Shown here one piece after another: positions 6,335 to 10,049 of a stretch of DNA of 10,049 bases. The stretch is from the NCBI GenBank assembly GCA_030606385.1, contig JAUWGN010000021.1, forward strand, positions 1 to 10,049, given 5' to 3'. A program made the position numbers and the translations under genes. Within the stretch, counting starts at the first letter, position 1; each line of letters starts with the position of its first letter. The notes beneath the pieces are model-generated. The model had not been told where the DNA came from and ran no database searches. It saw nothing but the letters and a program-made list of their open reading frames with translations. The stretch is from Dehalococcoidia bacterium. Its GTDB lineage: Bacteria > Chloroflexota > Dehalococcoidia > GIF9 > AB-539-J10.

Positions 6335-6349
6335 ACCACCAAAAAGAAA

Positions 6350-6416
6350 CAGCCTCCTCACGCAAAGGAGACTGTCGGACCAAGGTTACTCGCCTTGGTG
6401 ATGTTAAGTATATAAT
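6350..6416 (+). promoter_or_regulatory. Leader with two hairpins and a -10 box before the NYN gene
   Basis: CAGcCTCC (6350-6357) pairs with GGAGaCTG (6367-6374), and CCAAGG (6380-6385) pairs with CCTTGG (6393-6398). A perfect TATAAT follows at 6411-6416, 46 bases before the chosen ATG at 6462. No good -35 box is present. The hairpins lie upstream of the likely transcription start, so they would act as DNA sites or as part of a longer transcript from the left. Confidence 0.35.
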
Positions 6417-6461
6417 AGTCAAAGTGTTGGCGTTTGTCAAGTCGACACGTTGGACGCTTAT

Positions 6462-7076
6462 ATGGTGGAACGTGTAATCGCCTATGTCGATGGCTTTAAT
6501 CTCTACTTTGGATTGAAATCTAAAGGTTGGTGCCGATACTATTGGTTGAATATACAAGTGTTGGTGCAGAATCTTCTAAAGCCTAGCCAGAGGTTGCTTC
6601 TGACAAAGTATTTCACCGCAAGAATCACAAGCCCACCAGGTAAGTAGATACGACAATCAACCTTTATCGAAGCCCTTGAAACCCTCGATGATTTCCACAT
6701 TTTCTATGGGAAGTACCAACTCAATCCTCGTTGCTGTCCTCACTGTGCCTTTGAAGACGCAGTGCCTAGGGAGAAAATGACAGATGTAAACATTGCTACC
6801 GAAATCCTTAAAGATGCGTATCAGGATAAATTCGATGTTGCTTTTCTCATCTCAGCAGATAGTGATTTGGTCCCACCGCTCGAAGCACTGAAGGAGTTGT
6901 TCTGTAAGAAACGGATAATCATCGCATTTCCACCGAAGCGCTGGTCGAGTGACTTAGCCAAATCGGCTCATATAAGCTTCGTTATCAGTCGTGCAAGGAT
7001 TGCTAAAAATCTTTTCCCAGAAGAGATAAAGAAACAAGACGGCTATATCCTACGATGCCCAGACTCATGGAAATGA
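6462..7076 (+). pseudogene. NYN-domain (LabA-like PIN fold) ribonuclease-like gene interrupted by an amber codon
   Basis: The frame runs for 204 codons but has TAG at codon 62 (6645-6647). Protein-like sequence continues in the same frame on both sides, so this is a point nonsense change and not a frameshift. The N-terminal part has the NYN signature YVDGFNLYFGLK (D10, N13) and YFTARI. After the stop come QSTFIEALETL, FYGKY, a CPHC pair (C92, C95), EKMTDVNIATEIL (D108) and ISADSDLVPPLEAL (D133, D135). These acidic residues form the metal site of NYN/PIN nucleases, which cleave RNA. A stand-alone NYN protein of this class is about 200-220 residues, so the gene is full length apart from the stop. 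No Shine-Dalgarno site is seen; TTG at 6450 is an alternative start. CAG or AAG to TAG is the simplest origin. Confidence 0.82.
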
Positions 7077-7145
7077 ACGAGGAAAAGACAGATAGAATTT
7101 AGCCCACCTGTTAGGCTTTAGGCAAAGTCCTGAGCCTCCGATAGA

Positions 7146-7179
7146 GCTTCAAACTATCCTCAAACTTAGCATGTCTTCT
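7146..7179. repeat. KFED repeat, copy C
   Basis: This 34-base core is identical to that of copy E, including the GCATGTCTTCT right flank. The left flank (CCTCCGATAGAGC) instead resembles copy A. Two CTTCAAAC/CCTCAAAC half-sites are 11 bases apart. Read on the minus strand it gives RRHAKFEDSLKLYRRLRTLP and runs to a stop at 7111-7113. Confidence 0.75.
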
Positions 7180-7282
7180 GCTTGAAGTGGAAGTGGCACG
7201 TGGTGAAACGAAGATTCACACGATATTCCTAAGCATTGGTTGTTAGTGGTGGTATAGTGCAGTTAACGATAGGGAGGTAGTT

Positions 7283-7459
7283 ATGGAAGAAGCACAAAAC
7301 GTTAAAGATTTAAAAATGCAAATTGTCACAGAGATTAGCAATTTGTCTAGGTTACTTGGACAGATTCCGAGTGACGATAGCACGGTACAGGAAGCCAGAG
7401 ACTCATTCCTTAAATTATCTATCCTAATTGACCAAGCATTGGATCTCAAATTATGTTAA
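7283..7459 (+). CDS. Hypothetical small helical protein, 58 residues
   Basis: A ribosome site GGGAGG (7272-7277) precedes the ATG at 7283 by five bases. The protein is soluble, acidic and almost certainly all alpha-helical: MEEAQNVKDLKMQIVTEISN, a central turn GQIPSDDST, then VQEARDSFLKLSILIDQAL. The heptad-like spacing of Leu and Ile suggests a helical hairpin that could pack as a small bundle or bind a partner. No family is recognised. It shares a probable two-gene transcript with the membrane peptide that starts 32 bases later, and lies between repeat copies C and D. An antitoxin or small regulator would be possible, but there is no direct support for that. Confidence 0.68.
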   Translation: MEEAQNVKDLKMQIVTEISNLSRLLGQIPSDDSTVQEARDSFLKLSILIDQALDLKLC

Positions 7460-7491
7460 ATTCTAGACTTGTCACAATGGGAGGTGAAAAT

Positions 7492-7620
7492 ATGGAAAAT
7501 TTGACTGGTTTAGGCATCTTTTTGGGTGGTCTAGGTCTCTTACTTATTAGTTGTGGTATTTTTTGGGGGGTTTCGCTATACGAAAAATATAATAAGTCAA
7601 AACAGAAGGAAGAAAAATAA
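7492..7620 (+). CDS. Single-pass membrane peptide, 42 residues
   Basis: GGGAGGTG (7479-7486) lies five bases ahead of the ATG at 7492. The protein has one hydrophobic helix, about residues 5-27 (TGLGIFLGGLGLLLISCGIF), followed by a strongly charged cytoplasmic tail (YEKYNKSKQKEEK). Charge distribution puts the N-terminus outside and the tail inside. Size and layout resemble the many unannotated small membrane proteins of bacteria. No homologue is recognised. It begins 32 bases after the helical 58-residue protein and is probably translated from the same message. Confidence 0.62.
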   Translation: MENLTGLGIFLGGLGLLLISCGIFWGVSLYEKYNKSKQKEEK

Positions 7621-7623
7621 CTT

Positions 7624-7653
7624 AGTTCAATACTCCCTTTTAATACTTGAACT
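7624..7653 (+). other. Inverted repeat after the small-gene pair
   Basis: AGTTCAA (7624-7630) and TTGAACT (7647-7653) form a perfect 7-base stem with a 16-base loop, four bases after the stop codon. The loop holds CCCTTTTA, but no T-run follows the stem, so intrinsic termination would be weak. It may protect the 3' end of the transcript. Confidence 0.35.
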
Positions 7654-7676
7654 GAATACTAACGCTTCCCTGTAGT

Positions 7677-7712
7677 GCTCCAAACAATCCTCAAACTTCA
7701 CTGACCCTGGTG
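7677..7712. repeat. KFED repeat, copy D
   Basis: The right half CACTGACCCTGGTG matches copy A with one extra C, and the left half is divergent (GCTCCAAACAATCC). On the minus strand it reads GSVKFEDCLEHYREAL, and the extra base shifts the frame upstream relative to copy A. The stretch between copies D and E has no gene of its own. Confidence 0.65.
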
Positions 7713-7786
7713 TAGTGTTATGCCATTACTACAGACTCCTATCTACCTTACCTCCCAGTGATTCTAAAGCTAAAATGACCAAAGGC

Positions 7787-7814
7787 TTGACAGTCCCTTG
7801 TGTTAAGCAACAAT
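7787..7814 (+). promoter_or_regulatory. Possible promoter inside the copy E flank
   Basis: A consensus -35 TTGACA (7787-7792) is followed after 16 bases by AACAAT (7809-7814), a 4-of-6 match to the -10 consensus. It would produce a leader of about 85 bases that includes the copy E hairpin before the lipoprotein start at 7907. The corresponding bases in copy B are TTCTTA, so this would be specific to copy E. Confidence 0.3.
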
Positions 7815-7859
7815 TGAGGAATACAGCTTCAAACTATCCTCAAACTTAGCATGTCTTCT
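7792..7859. repeat. KFED repeat, copy E (extended 68-base form)
   Basis: Matches copy B at 65 of 68 positions, and its 34-base core (7826-7859) is identical to copy C. TTGAGGA (7814-7820) can pair with TCCTCAA (7837-7843) across a 16-base loop. It lies 48 bases before the start of the lipoprotein gene. The minus-strand reading is RRHAKFEDSLKLYSSIVA followed by a stop. Confidence 0.75.
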
Positions 7860-7906
7860 ACCAGGGTGGTTACGGTGGTATGCTTCTGACAAGTGAGGAG
7901 GATGGA

Positions 7907-8488
7907 ATGAGAATATCTTTAAGGAAGTTGTTAATCCTAGTCTTGGCAGTAGTCCTAGTTCCAGCTGCTGTTACTGGATGTATTTCTACCGAGCAGGTTG
8001 AGCAAAAGGCATATAACTACGTATTAGAAGAATTAAAAGCTCATGGTCATCCTACTGGCATGTTTGGAGTAACTTGGTATATGACACAACAAGATGTTAA
8101 AAACGTCCTAAATAATTGTGACCAATTAGACGCCAACACATTAGTTCAGCAAACGATACTGTATGAGCGCCCTGTACAAGTGGGTTATTTTTTCAAGGAT
8201 AATAGGCTTTACATTATTGTGGTTTCATTTAAGGAGGAGTTCACTTCCGCCGAAGAATTCGCTGATGCATTTTATGAAGTTCAAGACAACCTATCTCGTG
8301 ACTACGGACAAATGCCAGAGCCAGTTATGTATGAACTCATACCACCCGCCAATGGAACATGGAAAGACCAAGATTTTTTGGAATCCAAAAAAGAATTGGG
8401 GAGAGTACACCTCATTCACCAAATAAGGATAAAGGATAATGCAATGGGAGAGCAAATACTCATGTTTTTGGGCAAAGAGGAAAGCTAA
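7907..8488 (+). CDS. Putative lipoprotein, 193 residues, unknown function
   Basis: The ATG at 7907 is chosen because GAGGAGG (7895-7901) lies five bases before it; an in-frame ATG at 7880 has no such site. Residues 1-25 are a lipoprotein signal, with basic RISLRK, a hydrophobic core LLILVLAVVLVPAA and lipobox VTGC (C25). The mature part opens with a charged helical segment and then MFGVTWYMTQQDVKNVL (about residues 52-68). That pattern recurs in bacterial lipoproteins that begin with a GxxWGxSxxEV-like turn and helix. VGYFFKDNRLYIIVVSF and a helical part with a predicted EF-rich surface follow. The function is unknown. It heads a lipoprotein-membrane protein-lipoprotein cluster with a 42-base gap to the next gene, so a cell-envelope role is likely. 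Base composition is AT-rich. Confidence 0.83.
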   Translation: MRISLRKLLILVLAVVLVPAAVTGCISTEQVEQKAYNYVLEELKAHGHPTGMFGVTWYMTQQDVKNVLNNCDQLDANTLVQQTILYERPVQVGYFFKDNRLYIIVVSFKEEFTSAEEFADAFYEVQDNLSRDYGQMPEPVMYELIPPANGTWKDQDFLESKKELGRVHLIHQIRIKDNAMGEQILMFLGKEES

Positions 8489-8530
8489 GAATCCTTTACG
8501 GAGTTATCAGCCATCTGAAAGGAGACTAGA

Positions 8531-8791
8531 ATGAGAATAGCAGCAGGTATTCTGATGATAATTGGAGCATTTTTACCACATACGGCGATAATACGGGAAC
8601 TCTCTATGTTGGGATGGTATGTTTTGGTTGGACTTCTTTGTATCGGGGCGTTCTATACTTTCAGGAGAAAACATTGGGGTCTATGTCTAGCTGCGAGTGT
8701 CCTATCTATGGTGATACTACCAATAATATTTGTTTGTCTTAGGAAAAGAGAGTGGGAAAGCAGGCAGGGAGACGAAGGAGGTCTAGTATGA
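8531..8791 (+). CDS. Small membrane protein, three predicted helices
   Basis: An 86-residue protein with ribosome site AAAGGAG (8518-8524) six bases before the ATG. Hydrophobic helices span about residues 3-21 (IAAGILMIIGAFLPHTAII), 26-44 (MLGWYVLVGLLCIGAFYTF) and 51-70 (LCLAASVLSMVILPIIFVCL). A basic loop FRRKHW lies between helices two and three, and the tail LRKREWESRQGDEGG is charged. Positive residues place that loop and the tail in the cytoplasm only if the third segment is short or re-entrant, so topology is uncertain. The stop codon overlaps the next start in ATGA. No family is recognised. It is very likely cotranscribed with the lipoprotein genes on both sides. Confidence 0.75.
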   Translation: MRIAAGILMIIGAFLPHTAIIRELSMLGWYVLVGLLCIGAFYTFRRKHWGLCLAASVLSMVILPIIFVCLRKREWESRQGDEGGLV

Positions 8792-8916
8792 GAAACAAAC
8801 CTAAATGGTATTCATTCCTCCTTCTGGCGTTAGTTCTTTTACTAGCTAGCTCGGTTGCGGGCTGTGCGGCAGGTTATCAAAAACATTTCGAACAAGGCAA
8901 TGCCTATATAGTGTAG
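8788..8916 (+). CDS. Very short lipoprotein, possibly a truncated TPR lipoprotein
   Basis: A 42-residue open frame overlapping its upstream neighbour by four bases (ATGA), with ribosome site AAGGAGG (8775-8781) six bases ahead. The N-terminus is a lipoprotein signal: KPKW, then FLLLALVLLLASS and lipobox VAGC (C26). The mature part is only CAAGYQKHFEQGNAYIV. HFEQGNAY resembles the opening helix of a tetratricopeptide repeat lipoprotein, in which the sequence would normally continue through many repeats. After the TAG at 8914 no TPR-like sequence is visible in any plus-strand frame. It may be a remnant cut short by deletion, or a genuine entericidin-sized small lipoprotein. The translation signals favour expression. 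Confidence 0.6.
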   Translation: MRNKPKWYSFLLLALVLLLASSVAGCAAGYQKHFEQGNAYIV

Positions 8917-8925
8917 GTCAGATCT

Positions 8926-8941
8926 AATGCTTTAAAGCATT
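8926..8941. promoter_or_regulatory. Perfect 16-base palindrome overlapping a promoter, candidate operator
   Basis: AATGCTTTAAAGCATT is a perfect dyad. Its last two bases form the start of the -35 box TTGACT of the following promoter. That position suits a repressor or activator dimer. It is flanked by GTCA and TGAC (8917-8920 and 8941-8944), which could extend the dyad with a bulge. A second palindrome TGTTAACA (8945-8952) lies in the spacer. Confidence 0.5.
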
Positions 8942-8968
8942 GACTGTTAACATGGTCGGCTCTACAAT
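8940..8968 (+). promoter_or_regulatory. Sigma-70 type promoter of the nuclease gene
   Basis: TTGACT (8940-8945) and TACAAT (8963-8968) are separated by exactly 17 bases, so both boxes match the consensus at five of six positions. The predicted start near 8975 gives a leader of about 46 bases before the ATG at 9021. The gene is thus an independent unit from the lipoprotein cluster to its left. Confidence 0.75.
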
Positions 8969-9020
8969 TCGGTTGTATCACTATTATATTAATAGTAATT
9001 AGTGCTTGGAGATTATGTCT

Positions 9021-9938
9021 ATGGATATGTATTCAATAAAGAACAAGAAACTAAGTTCTATTGACAGCATTGATTTTAAATTGGAAAAGGAGATTCAAAA
9101 ATTGTGTGAAGATAATCTACACCTATTGTTTGGCTTGCACATGGTTAGATCACAATTCATACTTCAGAATCTTAGGATAGATACGCTTGCTTTCGATGCT
9201 AAAGCAAGAGCTTTCGTTATAATCGAATATAAGAAAGATAAGAATTTTAGTGTGATAGATCAAGGATATGCTTACCTTTCTGTAGTACTTAATAATAAAG
9301 CTGACTGTATTCTTGAATATAATGAATACCATAAGGAACCAATTAAAAAGGATGATGTAGATTGGACACAGACAAGAGTAATTTTTGTGGCTCCTTCATT
9401 TACACAGTACCAAATTCAGTCGATCAACTTTAAGGATTTGCCTATAGAACTATGGGAAATCCGGAGATACGAAAATGACACTATTAGTCTACTGCAAATA
9501 CAGCCTTCTGGATCAATGGAATCGATAAAGACTATCTCCTCAAAAAGCAAGACCATTGAAGGTGTGTCCCGAGAAATAAAGGTGTATACAGAAGATGACC
9601 ATCTATCAATAGCTTCTGAGGAAATAAAGGAATTATATGAAAAAACAAAAGCATCTTTATTGGGTATAAACGGTAAGGTAAAGGTTAAACCTACTAAGAA
9701 ATATATAGGATTTATAGCTAAGACAAATTTTGCTGACATTCATATTCAAAAAAGGGCATTGAAACTATGGTTGAACCTTAGAACAGGGGAACTGGATGAT
9801 CCCAAGAAATTAGCAAGAGATATGTCGACTACTGGTCATTGGGGTAATGGAGATTATGAACTACAATTCAGCGACGATGAAAATCTTGAATATATTGTTA
9901 CTTTAGCGAAGCAGTCTTATAAGAAGAATTCTGTATAA
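9021..9938 (+). CDS. PD-(D/E)xK nuclease-like protein with C-terminal DUF5655-like domain
   Basis: The ATG at 9021 has GGAG (9008-9011) nine bases upstream; ATG 9015 and TTG 9006 are alternatives. The protein has 305 residues. The N-terminal half fits the PD-(D/E)xK nuclease fold as seen in DUF91/NucS-like proteins: helix LEKEIQKLCEDNLHLLFG (about 21-38, E30), then RIDTLAFD (D54), FVIIEYKKD (E69, K71) and DQGYAYLS with the QxxxY motif (Q81, Y85). The C-terminal segment (about 204-305), with ELYEKTKASL, KYIGFIAKTNFADIHIQKRALKL and GHWGNGDYEL, matches my memory of DUF5655. Proteins of this architecture occur as lone accessory genes and have been suspected of a nucleic-acid defence or repair role, which is unproven. 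Base composition is the most AT-rich of the window, consistent with horizontal acquisition. No methylase neighbour is visible. Confidence 0.85.
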   Translation: MDMYSIKNKKLSSIDSIDFKLEKEIQKLCEDNLHLLFGLHMVRSQFILQNLRIDTLAFDAKARAFVIIEYKKDKNFSVIDQGYAYLSVVLNNKADCILEYNEYHKEPIKKDDVDWTQTRVIFVAPSFTQYQIQSINFKDLPIELWEIRRYENDTISLLQIQPSGSMESIKTISSKSKTIEGVSREIKVYTEDDHLSIASEEIKELYEKTKASLLGINGKVKVKPTKKYIGFIAKTNFADIHIQKRALKLWLNLRTGELDDPKKLARDMSTTGHWGNGDYELQFSDDENLEYIVTLAKQSYKKNSV

Positions 9939-9949
9939 ACACATTGATA

Positions 9950-10049
9950 ATGGGAAAATACAGCCATTTAACAGTTCTTAAGCAGACCAAAGCTAGGGTA
10001 AAACATATTTGCTATGATTGCGGAAAAGAAATATTGCCTGGGGAGACTT
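9950..10049 (+). CDS. Partial small zinc-finger-like protein, cut by the window edge
   Basis: The open frame from the ATG at 9950 reaches the window end with 33 complete codons. The readable part is basic (MGKYSHLTVLKQTKARVKH) and then shows ICYDCGKEILPGET, a CxxCG knuckle like the first half of a zinc-binding finger, in which a second Cys pair would be expected beyond the edge. It starts 11 bases after the nuclease gene's stop codon, so the two are probably cotranscribed, but no ribosome site is visible. TTG at 9944 is an in-frame alternative start. Function cannot be judged from this fragment. Confidence 0.6.
   Translation, partial: MGKYSHLTVLKQTKARVKHICYDCGKEILPGET

Noticed and set aside
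6645..6647. TAG in the NYN gene as a pyrrolysine or recoded codon
   Set aside because: Other genes in the window end in TAG (for example at 1191, 5719 and 8916), and nothing near codon 62 looks like a recoding signal. A simple nonsense change or sequence error is more likely.
5096..7859. Reading the five repeats as integron attC sites
   Set aside because: GTTAAGC in copies B and E fits the GTTRRRY core, but the matching RYYYAAC inverse core is not in the required upstream position. The repeats are also far more conserved in sequence than attC sites normally are, and no integron integrase is present.
9150..9739. Minus-strand open frames opposite the nuclease-like gene
   Set aside because: The plus frame has recognised domain motifs, a promoter and a normal start. 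The minus frames are hydrophobic antisense by-products of an AT-rich gene without their own signals.

Overview
The window looks like a chromosomal piece of an uncultured bacterium. My best guess is Chloroflexota, class Dehalococcoidia. This rests on the overall style: a short UPF0200-type kinase overlapping a dCMP deaminase gene, many tiny lipoprotein and membrane genes with AGGAGG ribosome sites, and intergenic repeats of the TCATTGCGAG type. There is no rRNA, tRNA or other marker gene, so the placement is an inference of low to moderate confidence.

Layout. (1) 79-1191: a clean sigma-70 type promoter followed by two overlapping plus-strand genes, a P-loop kinase of the UPF0200 type and a zinc-dependent dCMP/cytidine deaminase, probably one operon of deoxynucleotide metabolism. 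(2) 1313-4269: a minus-strand unit read toward the first operon. It has a promoter, a 917-residue multidomain lipoprotein (GEVED-like domain, Pro/Gly linker, caspase-like cysteine protease domain, DUF11-like and Ig-like domains) and a strong terminator. (3) 4331-4542: a 51-residue zinc-ribbon protein behind an extended -10 promoter. (4) 4543-5247: a gene-free 705-base stretch packed with nested intergenic repeats and hairpins. (5) 5096-8916: an accessory region of small plus-strand genes, mostly of unknown function, nearly all with strong Shine-Dalgarno sites. They are interspersed with five copies of a 34-68 base repeat whose core is TCCTCAAACTT. The repeat flanks occur in mixed combinations, so the region looks like a cassette-style or recombination-shaped array. 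It contains a NYN-family (LabA-like) nuclease gene broken by an in-frame amber codon, a lipoprotein-membrane protein-lipoprotein cluster, and several 41-81 residue orphans. (6) 8926-10049: an AT-rich gene for a PD-(D/E)xK nuclease-like protein with a C-terminal DUF5655-like domain. It has its own consensus promoter overlapped by a perfect 16-base palindrome. It is followed by the start of a small zinc-finger-like gene cut off by the window edge.

The left third reads as ordinary housekeeping plus a large exported protein. The right half is lower in GC and rich in short orphan genes, repeats and a broken gene, which suggests gene turnover. The feature most worth pursuing is the five-copy repeat with mosaic flanks. 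On the minus strand it can also be read as the tail of a small protein family with a shared KFED-x-L motif.
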